Below, piece after piece: positions 50,001 through 60,824 of a stretch of 64,000 nucleotides of DNA. How positions within the stretch are numbered: the first letter of the stretch is position 1; the number at the start of each line of letters is the position of its first letter. The translations under genes were made by a program, and so were the position numbers. The stretch spans positions 1,736,001 to 1,800,000 of the forward strand of contig NC_089187.1 of NCBI RefSeq assembly GCF_947507565.1, given 5' to 3'. The notes under the pieces were generated by a model. That model saw nothing but the letters and a program-made list of their open reading frames with translations. It ran no database searches and was not told the DNA's origin. Source of the DNA: Oscarella lobularis. Lineage: Eukaryota; Porifera; Homoscleromorpha; Homosclerophorida; Oscarellidae.

Positions 50001-53000
50001 TAGCCACTGCCGCTGTGCCAATTGTGAGCCCTTTAACGCAAGAAAACAGTGAAACTATGCTATGGGTTTATCGCACTAATACTATACCCTGCCGCTGTTC
50101 CAATGTAAAGCAGTCTTGACGTGTTCGAACATTTCGTACTGCCCCATCTTGTATAGACAGACTTCGAACTACAGGAACTGTTGTCACCACCGCAAACGCC
50201 GCATGAATCGATTAGAGACGAATTGGCACATTCTATGAACCAAACACATCCGCGACGTCACAAATAAATAAATAAATAAATAAATAATGTGTAGCTGTAC
50301 CTGAAACGGAAACGCAAGTCTGCTTCAGCGAAACGGTGCCGTCAGGACACGACGACACACACGCGTCTCCCAGTCTGTAATTCTTGCAAACGTGACACTG
50401 TGTGGGCTTTGGGCCGGTGCACGACGAACACTCCTGATGGCACGCCAAGCAGCGCGCACTATTCCTATAGGTGTTGTTTGGACACTCCGATACGCACTCG
50501 TCGTTCCAAATTAGACCGCAAGCGTCTCTTTTCCGGCTGCAGTGAACGCAAACCGCTTCTCGATGTTGCGTGTAAGGTGGACACGGAAGAGGACCGCAGT
50601 CGGTTTCAACGGGAAAGAGTTCGCCGTGATCGTCGTCGGCGTTACGTCTTCCGTTGGGATAACCTTCCGCTCTTCTGTCCATGCAGATGTACTGTCCTTT
50701 CGTATAGGAGCCACCGTAATAAGGAGCAAAGACGTAACCGAGGTAGTCGGTCGAATAATCTGTGGGACACGTTTTGCTTCCAAACAAAATGAACCCGGAC
50801 TCCGCTGATAGAATTTCACAGACAGCGCAAGGTATCTAGACTAGATTATGACGCCAAGTTAATATTGATCGAAATAGTTTACCTCATGATCATGAAGCGC
50901 TTGAAAATGACCTCGAAGCCCGTATCCAGACGTCGAATACTCGTATCCGAAGATTCGAGAGCCCTCTTGATTACCGTCCTGGTGCTCTCCATACGATGCC
51001 AATGCATTAAGGCACAGAACATTCGCTCCATTTCCCGACGCTCCGTAGTTTGATCCGGCGGCAAAACCTCTATATACCTAGAGAAGAATTCAAAATCTAC
51101 GCGTATTAGAAAGAACACCCTACCTTTCTCGTGGTCGCTGGACAATCGTTTCGTCCCCATCGCGTAAACACCACACTACGACGACTCGTATCCGGTTGGC
51201 AAACGGCACACGTCACTTCCCTATTCTGAATATATCCGCCAGGAGTCGCCGAGCAAGGCATGCTGCCGCAATGAATCTGAGCCGGATACCACCTCGCCGT
51301 GTTAGCACGCGGAAAAGCGACTGATTCCGGTTGACTGTCGACGCACTCCCAGTTAAGTTTCTTCTGCGAATGGTATCCTCCGTACAAGTAGCCAGCATAG
51401 AGTCGAGTCCAATGATCAGGACACGCGTTAGTCCCGCTTATCATGAAATTTGAAGTATGATCAATAGAAAAGCAGACGCTGCACGGAACCAAGTGACGAT
51501 GCACGCGGTTGTGCGTGCGAATTCCGAGACGCGTTTCGTACTGCAAGCCGTAGAGAAGAGCACCGTTCTCGTTGGAATCTGAGAAGTCACCGTAGGACAC
51601 GTTCTTGCTCAGACAGAGAGCGTTTGCCCCGCCTCCGCTGTGTCCGCTGTGAGACGCGGCCGCTATACCTTCGTACACCGTCTCGATATTAGCGACGTCG
51701 CCGCAAGATTTTCGGCCCCAGCGCGTATAGATAGTGCCGGTTCGATGTCGCGACGAACAGAGAGCGCACGTAGCCTCGCGATCTTGAACGAACGTTCGCG
51801 GACAGGGCAGATTGCCGCACTCGAATTCGGTCGAGTAGTAGCTGCCGTGAGAGCCAGACGACGCGCGAACTCCAACAGGACTTTTGTCGACGCAGACAAA
51901 TTCTCCTTTCGTATGAGAGTAGTGCGTCGACATCAAATAGCCAGCGTACTCGGTGACCCATTCGCCTCCGCCCGGACAACGATCGGTTGCCGGTACGACA
52001 AAGGTGCCACCTCGTCGCGTCTCGCACGCAACGCAGGGCATCAGTGATCCGTGAACGCGTTGGAGTGAACGCACCCCCGAGCTGCTCGTTGCATATTCGA
52101 CGCCGTATAAACGTCCGCCGCTGTGACTCGCGTCGTTGTGCTGCGTCAAGAACGTGTCGGACACGTTCAACGACGAGGGAACGCACAGGAGATTGAATCC
52201 GCCGCCCGACTGCGAAACTGCCGATCTAAGACAGAAATAACGCCCTAGACAAGCCTGTGGTGGAATTTTACGGTATACCCTGCCGCAATTCCGGCGTAGA
52301 GACGTTGACTAATATCTGGGCACGCTGTTTGACCCCAGTGAATGTAAACAGATTTTTGTCTGCAGTCGCTGTCTTCGGATTCTTCCGAAGTGCAAACGCC
52401 GCATCGGTTCCACTTTGCCGATCCCCCGGCTTTGCCAAAGCAGTCAACATTCGCTATAAAAAATTTCATCAATTATTCAGATATTAAAAATCGTGCTATT
52501 AATTAATTACCTTCATTGTCAACGCACTCCTTTGTTGCCAGCGGCGTCGTTCCTTCCGGACAAGACGACACGCACGTATCGGCATTTTGTCCTTTCACTT
52601 CGAAGTTAACGCAGCCCCCGACACAGTGACTTGCGCTTGGGCCTCTGCACGCCGACCTGCATTCGACGTGACACGAGCGGCAAATCCTCTCGTCGTCTGC
52701 GTACGTCAACGAGGGACAGGAACGCACGCAAAAGCCGTCAAAACGATAATACGGACACTCGGTCTCCTCCGCGACGCACTGAACGCAATCGATTTCCCTA
52801 TCCTCAGTAAAAGGCGGACACGGCAGCGTGCCGCATTCGCTCTCGACGTAGTACAGCGTTCCGGCATTGTTCGCTGAGCCTCCCAAGTCGCCGTAAGGAA
52901 GAACCGCGTTGTCGACGCACACGAATTCGCCCTTCTGCTCGGAATATAACGTAGAGAACGCTTTACCGGAATAGGCCACTTCGTAGCCGGAGGGACAAGA

Positions 53001-55387
53001 TAGTCGACCGAAATACGTAAAGGTCGACGTTCGATTGCTCTCGCACAAAACGCACGGTATCTAAAAGAATATAAATCGTGCAAACATGGAGATACTCAAA
53101 CAGACGTACCTCGTAATTCGTCCTGACTCCGCTTTTGTACTCATACCCCGATAGACGAGCGCCGTCTTGATCTTTATCGTTGTGTTCTCCGTAATCGGAC
53201 TGAGTGGGCATGCAGAGTAGATTAGCTCCGTTTCCCGTCTCCCCTCGCGATCCGCCGGCGGCGAAACCGCGATAAACGACGACGCCGCCGCCGTCGCACG
53301 ACGTCCGACCCCACGCCGCGTACGTCGACGACATCCGCGTCGACTGCGACGAGCAAACGGAGCACGACACTTCGCGATTCTTCACGTAGTCGCCGTCGTC
53401 GTAGGTGCACTTCATTCCTCCGCACTCGACTTCGGTGGGGAACCAGACGGCTTGCTTTCGATTCTGCCCCGTCGCGGCGCCGCGCGCTTCATCCCCTTCG
53501 ACGCACACCCAATTGCTTTTCTTGTGCGAATAATAGGCGGCGAATAGAAAACCGGCGTATTCGATCTTGTACGACTCCGGGCAGCTTCGCGAACCGGGCA
53601 GAGTGAACGTCGACGAAGCGTTCTCGGCCAAACAGACGGCACATAAAATCAGTCTATTGTTTAACGGATAAAGACGACGCAAACCCGTGCCGCTCGTGCC
53701 GTAAATCGCTCCGACGATAGTCGATTGGGAGTGTGCGATATCGCTGTGTTGTCCCCAGTCTGGCTGACGAACCAAGCAGAGCGGATTGGCTCCACCTCCT
53801 GTCGACGTCGACGAAGATCCGACGGCGTAGCCTTCGTAGACGAGACGAGACGAGGTCGACGACGGACAGGCCTCTGAACCCCATCGAACGTACGCGCTTC
53901 CCGGCACTGTCGACTTCAACGAACAGACAACGCAAGCCAGCTCACGGTCGTCAACAAAAGGCGGACAAGGAAGATTTCCACACTTGACTTCGACCGAATG
54001 CCACCTGAGAACGGAAACGAATTTTACTTTCGAAAAATAAGGGATCGAGACTTTGGCTTCACCGTAGCTGATTCTGGCTGCCGCCGTTGACGTATCGAGT
54101 GGCGTTCTGATCGACGCACAAGTATTCGCCTTTCTGGCGAGAGTCGTGATTACTAAAGAGATATCCCTTGTACTCAACATCCCAGCTCGCAGGGCAAATG
54201 TGAGTAGCTGCAAAGAGAGGCGAAATAAGCTTATATTAATTCTTCAATCGAGTCATAAGTCTCTTGCCTGGTATCATCAACACTTCGGACGTCGCCGCTT
54301 TGCACATCGAGCAGCTGACTGAGCCATCAGGACCTTTTAGTGTGCGAACGCCGCTGCCGGACGTTTCGTATTCGGCACCGTAAAGACGACCGCCGTTCTC
54401 GTCCTTATCGCTGTGATCATCCGAAAACTGCACGTTTAGGTCGAGACAAAGAGCATTGTGCCCGCTGCCGCTTTCAGTATCACTGGAACTAAAGACAGAC
54501 GTGAGGTTCTACCCATCCAAGAGGCGTCCTTCGTACCCAGCTGCGACGCCAGTATACAGACGCTCTCTTCCCTCCGAGCACTTTGCACTGCCCCAGCGAA
54601 CGTACGTCTTGCAAGTCTGCGATGTGCAGTCGATGCAGTGAGCCAAGCGACACGAACGAGTCTCGTTCTCAGGCGGGCACGTGGCGCGTCCCGCTAACGA
54701 CGATGAGAGACGTCGACGAGACTGCATCCCTAAGCCGCACGTCTATAAAGACATTTAGGTGAGAGAGAAGTTTCGAGCTTCCTGGTTACCTGAGAACATT
54801 GCGACCATGGCTCCCATTGTCCGGCCTTGCACATTGTCTCTTCAGTCGCCTCTAGTCTGCCGCTATAAAAGAGAGGACGCATATGGTATAAAAGAGAAAT
54901 CGTGTTCGATATCTAACTATCTAACCTCAACGACTTGATTTCTCTTTTCATTGCCGCAAATTCGTCCATAAACGCACTCAGGGCAAACTGAAACCATCCA
55001 ATGACCAGTGACAGAAGCGCAACACAAACCCTTTACGGACATCTTTGTCATCGCCTTCCTCTTGCGACGAGCTGGATTGAAAGCAAGTCGACACCTGAGA
55101 GCACAGACCGGAGCCATCTACACAAGATAACGCTTTAACTAGGAATTTAGGCTATCCCACAGTTCCTCACCCTCACTCCCACAAGACAGCGTTCCATTGG
55201 ACTGCATATAGAATTGGTTCTGCTCGCACTTCGGCACGTCGACAGTCTTCGCTTCACTCCTCGTCTCACTCCTCGTCTAAAGACGTCGATCGATAAGTTC
55301 CCAATTAATTAAAGGATAGTGTAACTTGCTCCGAACCCGAAAGACGAGAATTGCAATGAAGATGACAAAGAGAGTCCACGAGGACAT
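35100..55387 (-). CDS. Giant secreted protein with 27 spongin/short-chain-collagen C4-type domains
   Basis: A single continuous gene of about 20 kb. It starts with a signal peptide (MSSWTLFVIFIAILVFR, ATG at 55387), a cysteine-containing N-terminal segment (KCEQNQFYM, CPECVYGRICG) and a TSP1 domain (WEPWSQCSQTCGLG). Nine supermodules follow. Each has three C4-type units, every unit made of an A half (YxRWGRxxCP ... GSGANxLC ... PCAVC) and a B half (CPxxWxxEYSGYLF ... CVD ... ECGSLPCPPYTxxRE). Supermodules are headed by a TSP1 repeat (about 54.7, 48.1 and 46.0 kb) or by a furin-like cysteine-rich repeat plus a DRCGVCGGDxxSC motif (52.5, 50.3, 43.8, 41.6, 39.3 and 37.1 kb). The last B half ends CSQCVRHY at 35100. 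The domain is that of the C-terminal region of sponge short-chain (spongin) collagens, but I see no Gly-X-Y tract. Introns are about 50 bp. Estimated length is 5,500 residues. I find no internal signal peptide, so one gene is favoured; splitting into several remains possible. Confidence 0.75.
45940..46105 (-). other. TSP1 repeat opening supermodule 5
   Basis: Reads TEWSRWSSCSSTCDIGVKRR and ends KRCKERECD, a full TSP1 layout with three Trp-type positions (W-S-R-W-S-S-C). Confidence 0.8.
48075..48260 (-). other. TSP1 repeat opening supermodule 4
   Basis: Reads SSWGSWTVCSTPCNVGEQIR and ends CNTQPC, with the W-x-x-W-x-x-C and CxxxC spacing of thrombospondin type 1 repeats. It replaces the furin-like spacer used in six other supermodules. 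Confidence 0.8.
50264..50288 (+). repeat. (AAAT)n microsatellite in an intron
   Basis: About six perfect AAAT units lie in an intron between the third furin-like spacer and its CGVCGGDNSSC exon. Confidence 0.8.
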
Positions 55388-55503
55388 CGATTTTCACCAC
55401 GGCCAACTCTCCTCCAGCGCTATCGCGAGGCTATGCGTCACTTCACCGGAAGCCGTATGCATTATAGTCATGTAGACGGGATGAGGCCCATCGGAAACAA
55501 AAC

Positions 55504-55935
55504 GTCATCTCCAGTATTGAATTACAGTGCAACTAATTTAGCCTAAGTGAAATCAAAAGAAGCAAATATAAATAAAAATGTAAAAAAATTGCCTGCGGTT
55601 GAAGAACATTTCGATCTAGTTTCGCTTTCGAGGTGCGTGTGTTTGAAAAAGCGATGGAGTTCTGACGACACGCGATCAATAAAAAATCAATAGGACATGA
55701 TTGTGTCTTTACCGTCTGGCTGATTTTGCAAATAGAGAACATCGCTTCAACGTGGCTCGTTCCTCTGAACGAATTCGCTGCTCGTCGGACGTCGCTTCTC
55801 ACTGAAACGAGACCAGTGTCCTCAAAAGAGGCCCTCCTTCGTTACCTCAGCAACACTACCCGTTGCTGCCCAACGATCAAATCAGAGGTAACTAGAGAAC
55901 GTCTTCGTAAACTCGAACAAAGGTTTTTCCTATAT
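55504..55935 (-). repeat. Dispersed repeat R1, copy 2
   Basis: Matches copy 1 at 23287-23735 in the same orientation (ends CGTCATCTCCAGTATTGAAT and TAACTAGAGAACG). The minus-strand frame open in copy 1 is shifted here by a 4-bp difference. Confidence 0.65.
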
Positions 55936-56108
55936 GCATGACGTCACCGACGCAAACAACTGATTTTTGGACTGTAGTTCTAATCTCACCCGTTCCAGCG
56001 TTCACTGCCGACTTCCTCGGCACAAAAAATTACGTGCACACCGTCCTCTAAGAGCGTACGGCCATTGGAAAAGGTGCAACTCGCCTTATCCGGGTTAGGT
56101 GTGATTGC

Positions 56109-56117
56109 CACGTGACG
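56109..56117 (+). promoter_or_regulatory. CACGTGACG element before BTB-kelch gene 2
   Basis: Same nine bases as the elements at 17232 and 60773, within 60 bp of the start codon in all three kelch paralogs. Confidence 0.5.
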
Positions 56118-56151
56118 TTGACTTGAATCCTCGTGCTCGCATCGCTCGCAC

Positions 56152-57882
56152 ATGGCAGAAAAAGCTATTTTCGCTACGGAAGGACATCCGTCAATTCTCT
56201 TATCGGGTCTCCAGTCGCTTCGACAGTCGAACGACCTCTGCGACGTTGTCATCGTCGTCGAAGGACACCGATTTCACGCTCATCGCATCGTCCTGGCATC
56301 GATCAGCGACTATTTCCATACGATGTTTCTTGGAGATTTCGCAGAAAGACGCCAGACCGAAATAACGCTTCATAACGTCGACGCCGCGTCGATGACGACG
56401 TTGATCGACTACGCTTACACGGGAACGGCCCAATGCGCCGTCCACGAAGTTGAACAGCTGTACGCGAGCGCTCATTTTCTTCGGTTTGACGACGTCGTCG
56501 CAAAGTGCAGCAAGTGGCTCATGAGTCACGCCGATTTATCCAACTGTCTGCACCTTGGGCTGTTTGCTGATCGATACAGCGACTCTCTCTTGATGAGCGT
56601 ATCCGATCGCACGGCAGCCGTCAATATCGTCGACGTGGACGACACTGAGGAGTTCCTAGAACTGTCTGTGGAGCACCTTCGTCGAATCATAGCACTTGAT
56701 GAATTGGGAGTGAGGGTTGAAGAGCAGGTGTTGCTTGTAATGTCCAAATGGATGATGCACGATTACGAATCACGCAAAAAGCACGCCAAGGTTCTATTGA
56801 ACGAGGTTCGTCTTCGTCTAATCGATTTTGAAATGTGTGAAGCACTCTTGATGGCGCTCCAAATGAGAGAGTGGGTTATGGAGAGAGTAACTGAAGAGGC
56901 AAAAGAAGAAGGAACGGCTTCGTCTCGCAATGGATGCCAAGACGTTCTACTAGTTGTCGGCGGCAAAGTGTGGATTTCTGATTGCCGGAACGGAAGCCAT
57001 TATATCATATCAAATGAATCCAGATTTTATGATCCGTCTCGAGACGTGTGGTCTACGTTTCCTTCGTTAGTTGAACCGAGATCTTGTCCTGGTCTTGTTA
57101 CCGTTGGTGACGTTCTGTATGCCGTAGGTGGGGAAATGATTGAACCCACGACGAATCGGGATCCGTGTTTGTCTAGTACAGTAGAAAGATACGATTCAAA
57201 ACAGAATCGATGGGTGGCTGACGTCAAACCTATGTCCCGCCCAAGACCTGGAAACGAGATCACCTCTTGTCTAGGACGCGTTTATGGGATAAGTCCGAAT
57301 CCACTGAAAAAGGATTGGTTCGTGGAGACGTACGACTCAGAGGAAAACAGATGGTTTCCATTTTCTTCACCTCCAAAGCCAAAGTATTGCGTGGAAGACG
57401 TGACAGTAGCCGCTCTTTCTGATCATGTATACGTGTTTTACCATGATGATCACGACAAGTTCGGCTATATCAGATATGATCCTATCGAAGATCGCTGGCA
57501 AGGTTTTTCTCCTGCTCCGTTTTCTGTTCCCACTATCCATGAAAGGCGAGCGGCACCGAATTTTACAGTTGCAAATTACGACAGTATAAACTTTTATTGG
57601 TACAGCTCACGTTGCGCATCGTTTGCAAGCAAAAGCGAGCAGTGGTCAAAGTTTGTACCCCGTTTTGATTTGCGTACTGTTGACTGTTTATACGGTTGTG
57701 GTGGGGGAGCTGGTGATTGCGACAACTATTACCTTTTATTTGACGAAGGTGTGGCAGTAATTGACGTCGCCAGCCAAATGCAAATTGCGGAAAGAGAGCA
57801 GGGAAAAAACTATATTCCAAAAGATTTGCGGTACTATGGAGCTAAATTTATAAGCAGAAATTTTGTTTTGAATTTGATTTAG
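56152..57882 (+). CDS. BTB-BACK-kelch protein 2 (intact)
   Basis: Intronless 576-residue KLHL-type protein and the intact member of the local family. BTB (about residues 25-130; LRQSNDLCDVVIVVEGHRF, AYTGTAQ), BACK (about 135-240; CLHLGLFADRYSDSL), and about five degenerate kelch blades (DVLLVVGGKVW; YAVGGEM; VERYDSKQNRWV; VETYDSEENRWF; IRYDPIEDRWQGF; SKSEQWSKF). It probably acts as a Cullin-3 adaptor. The start MAEKAIFATEGHP is conserved with the other copies. It ends SRNFVLNLI. It lies inside segmental copy A, head to head with the giant gene. Confidence 0.92.
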   Translation: MAEKAIFATEGHPSILLSGLQSLRQSNDLCDVVIVVEGHRFHAHRIVLASISDYFHTMFLGDFAERRQTEITLHNVDAASMTTLIDYAYTGTAQCAVHEVEQLYASAHFLRFDDVVAKCSKWLMSHADLSNCLHLGLFADRYSDSLLMSVSDRTAAVNIVDVDDTEEFLELSVEHLRRIIALDELGVRVEEQVLLVMSKWMMHDYESRKKHAKVLLNEVRLRLIDFEMCEALLMALQMREWVMERVTEEAKEEGTASSRNGCQDVLLVVGGKVWISDCRNGSHYIISNESRFYDPSRDVWSTFPSLVEPRSCPGLVTVGDVLYAVGGEMIEPTTNRDPCLSSTVERYDSKQNRWVADVKPMSRPRPGNEITSCLGRVYGISPNPLKKDWFVETYDSEENRWFPFSSPPKPKYCVEDVTVAALSDHVYVFYHDDHDKFGYIRYDPIEDRWQGFSPAPFSVPTIHERRAAPNFTVANYDSINFYWYSSRCASFASKSEQWSKFVPRFDLRTVDCLYGCGGGAGDCDNYYLLFDEGVAVIDVASQMQIAEREQGKNYIPKDLRYYGAKFISRNFVLNLI

Positions 57883-58019
57883 TACGTGATCCTTGTAAAT
57901 GCTATTGCTAATAATTGTGATGTGTTGCTGTCTACTACATTTATTTTGGGGAGATTATCGTTTGCCAGCTAGAGGACAGTTAATGTCCACTACAGGCATG
58001 CCTAAAGAATTAATGAAGT

Positions 58020-58300
58020 CGCCCTTTTCTTCGTTTCTCCTTTCTGGATTTACTTTCAGTACTACGACAACAGATGATCTTACTTGCTAATCATCCGGAT
58101 GAGAGAGCGCATCCATGTGCGCTTCCGAACAATCTGCAATGGAACACTGTAAGAACGCGTTTGTCTGAATGCAACAAAAAGTCCATGATTAATACAGTAC
58201 ATTGTTCAAACAATTTACTTCATTGCTGCTCTGCTCTGTCATCTTTTCCATTGTTGCTATTGACACTGAATTTCTAAGGACATGCAGTCCAATGTGCATA
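58020..58300 (+). pseudogene. Relic of AIG1-like exon 1, copy A
   Basis: Resembles exon 1 of the AIG1-like gene at 12467-12787 (FxFQYYD-like lead, then LLANHPDERAHP and WNTVRTRLSECNK) but is frame-shifted, lacks part of the [10 protein letters not shown] block and has no downstream exons. Confidence 0.65.
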
Positions 58301-58465
58301 AAGAGACTTCAAAACGAATTTTTGCGTTCTACAAGCAGCAGTCCTAAACCGGTTGAGGGCTCGCAAACCGCGGAAAAAACAGATAATTCCCAAAGACATA
58401 CATCATGAATGGAAACAAAGCGCCGTTAATGAGTCGAACTAATATGTGAAAGTCAGGTCGTGTCC

Positions 58466-60039
58466 ACCTCCTGTCGAAGTCGACAAAGATCCGGCGGCGT
58501 AGCCTTCATAGACGAGACGAGACGACGTCGATGACGACCGACAGGCCTCTGAACCCTATCGAACGTACGCGCTTTCGACTTCAACAAACAGACAACGCAA
58601 GCCAGCGCACTGTCGTCAACGAAAAGCGAACAAGGAAGATTTCCACGATTGACTTCGACCGAATGCCACCTGAGAACGGAAACGAATTTTACTTATGAAA
58701 ACAAGGGATTGAGACTTTGGCTTAATTCACCGTAGCTGATTCTGGCTACCGCCGTTGACGTATCGAGTGGCGTTCTGATCAACGCACAAGTATTCGCCTT
58801 TCTGGCGAGAGTCGTGATTACTAAAGAGATACCCCTTGTACTCAACATGCCAGCTCGCAGGGCAAATGTGAGTAGCTACAAAGAGACGAAACAAGCTTCT
58901 ATTTAATTCTTCAATCGAGTCATAAGTTTCTTGCCTGGTATCATCAACACTTCGGACGTCGCCGCTTTGCACATCGAGCAGCTGACTGAGCCATCAGGAC
59001 CTCTTAGTGTGCGAACGCCGCTGCCGGACGTTTCGTATTCGGCACCGTAAAGACGACCGCCGTTCTCGTCCTTGTCGCTGTGATCATCCGAAAACTGCAC
59101 GTTTAGGTCGAGACAAAGAGCATTGTGCCCGCTGCCGCTTTCAGTATCACTGGAACTAAAGACGGACGTGAGGTTCTACCCATCCAAGAGGCGTCCTTCG
59201 TACCCAGCTGCGACGCCAGTATACAGACGCTCTCTTCCCTCCGAGCACATTGAACTGCCCCAGCGAACGTACGTCTTGCAAGTCTGCGATGTGCAGTCAA
59301 TGCAGTGAGCCAAACGACACGAACGAGTCTCGTTCTCAGGCGGGCACGCGGCGCGTCCGGCTAACGACGATGAGACACGTCGACGAGACTGCATTCCTAA
59401 GCCGCACGTCTATAAAGAAGACATTTAGGTGAGAGAGAAGTTTCGAGCTTCCTGGTTACCTGAGAACATCGCGACCATGGCCTTGCACATTGTCTCCTCT
59501 AGTCTGCCGCTATAAAAGAGAAGACGCATATGGTATAAAAGAGAAATCGTGTTTGAGATCCAACTATCTAACCTCAACGACTTGATTTCTCTTTTCATTG
59601 CCGCAAATTCGTCCATAAACGCACTCAGGGCAAACTGAAACCATCCAATGACTAGTGACAGAAGCTCAACACAAACCCTTTACGGACATCTTTGTCATCG
59701 CCTTCCTCTTGCGACGAGTTGGATTGAAAGCAAGACGACACCTGAGAGCACAGACCGGAGCCATCTACACAAAGAAGATAACGCTTCAACTAGGAATTTA
59801 GGCTATCCACAGTTCCTCACCCGTTCGCTCCACCAAACAAGACAGCGTTCCATTGGACTGCATATAGAATTGGTTCTGCTCGCACTTCGGCACGTCGACA
59901 GTCTTTGCTTCACTCCTCGTCTCACTCCTCGTCTAAAGACGTCGATCGATAAGTTCCCAATTAAAGGATAGTATAACTTGCGCCGAACCCGAAAGACGAG
60001 AATTGAAATGAAGATGACAAAGACAGTCGACGAGGACAT
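58466..60039 (-). pseudogene. Truncated duplicate of the giant gene's 5' end
   Basis: Copies the first exons of the giant gene: signal peptide MSSSTVFVIFISILVFR at 60039, the CPECVYGRICG exon (about 59585-59640), the TSP1 C-terminal part plus first A half (59176-59394), the GGRLYGAEYETSG exon (58903-59100), the first B half, and part of the second A half. A 14-bp deletion near 59480 removes the WEPW of the TSP1 domain and shifts the frame. The copy stops at the duplication boundary, so at most a short fragment could be made. Confidence 0.75.
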
Positions 60040-60157
60040 CGATTTTCACCACGGCCAACTCTCCTCCAGCGCTATCGCGAGGACAATGCGTCACTTCACC
60101 GGAAGTCGTATGCATTATAGTCATGTAGACGGGATGAGGCCCATCGGAAACAAAACG

Positions 60158-60600
60158 TCATATCCAGTACTGAATTACAATGAAACTAATTTAGCCTAAG
60201 TGAAATCAAAAGAAGCAAATATAGATAAAACGTAAAAAATTGCCTTCAAGGCTTGGCGGTTGCATTTCAATCTAGTTTCGCTTTAGAGGCGCGTGTGTTT
60301 GAGAAGGCGATGGAGTTCTGACGACACGCGATCAATAAAAAAATCAATAGGAAATGATTGTGTCTTTACCGTCTGGCTGGTTTTGCAAATAGAGAACATC
60401 GCTTCAACGTGGCTTGTTCCTCTGCACGAATTCGCTGCTCGTCGGACGTCGCTTCTCACTGAAACGAGACCCATGTCCTCAAAAGAGGCCCTCCTTCATT
60501 ATCTCAGCAACACTACCCATTGCAGCCGAATCAGAGGTAACTAGAAAACGTCTTTGTGAACTCGAGATACACGAACAAAGGTTTTTCCCGGGGTTTTTCC
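60158..60600 (-). repeat. Dispersed repeat R1, copy 3
   Basis: Near-identical to copy 2 as part of segmental copy B; same orientation and same frame-shifting difference from copy 1. Confidence 0.65.
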
Positions 60601-60772
60601 TATGCATGACGTCACCGACGCAAACAACTGATTTTTGGACTGTAGTTCTAATCTCACCTGTTCCAGCGTTCACTGTCGACTTCCTCGGTACAAAAAATTC
60701 CGTGCACACCGTCCTCTAAGAGCGTAAAAGGGGTGCAACTCGCCGTATCCGGGTTTGGTCTACTGTGATTGC

Positions 60773-60781
60773 CACGTGACG
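60773..60781 (+). promoter_or_regulatory. CACGTGACG element before BTB-kelch gene 3
   Basis: Third instance of the shared nine-base element, about 45 bp before the ATG at 60825. Confidence 0.5.
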
Positions 60782-60824
60782 TTAACTTCCGAATTCTCAC
60801 TAAATTTCTCACCGCTCGCCGCAC

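Larger units (their letters stand above)
35100..54870 (-). repeat. Nine tandem ~2.2-kb supermodules within the giant gene
   Basis: Spacer positions recur every 2.1-2.3 kb: about 54.7 (TSP1), 52.5 (furin-like), 50.3 (furin-like), 48.1 (TSP1), 46.0 (TSP1), 43.8, 41.6, 39.3 and 37.1 kb (all furin-like). Within each module the three C4 units differ by position. The second B half carries K(K/L)xNWxCVD and C...YVQxREVTCAVC. The third carries DDNQGRLxPVE and is followed by the next spacer. Same-position units resemble each other across modules more than neighbours do, so the three-unit block itself was the duplicated segment. Confidence 0.75.
55388..56151. promoter_or_regulatory. Head-to-head intergenic (giant gene / BTB-kelch gene 2) with repeat R1
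   Basis: Repeat R1 copy 2 fills 55504-55935. A CACGTGACG element lies at 56109-56117, 35 bp before the kelch ATG. The giant gene's ATG is at 55387 on the other strand, so this interval must hold both promoters. Confidence 0.5.
53799..58465. repeat. Tandem segmental duplication, copy A (~4.67 kb)
   Basis: Corresponds nearly colinearly to 58466-63118. Offset between matched points is about 4.67 kb throughout (54236 versus 58903; 56152 versus 60825; 57899 versus 62577). Copies start at the same motif, TCCACCTCCTG, seen at about 53799, 58466 and 63118. The unit holds the 5' end of the giant gene (-), repeat R1, a BTB-kelch gene (+) and a relic of AIG1 exon 1 (+). Confidence 0.85.

Noticed and set aside
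37000-54000. Many plus-strand and shifted-frame open frames of 60-170 codons
   Set aside because: They lie antisense to, or out of frame with, the repeated C4-domain exons and recur with the repeats; Arg/Ser-rich composition marks them as shadows.
35100-54870. Periodic ~2.2-kb structure as a CRISPR array or transposon array
   Set aside because: The period is made of coding exons with conserved cysteine domains and introns, not short direct repeats with spacers.
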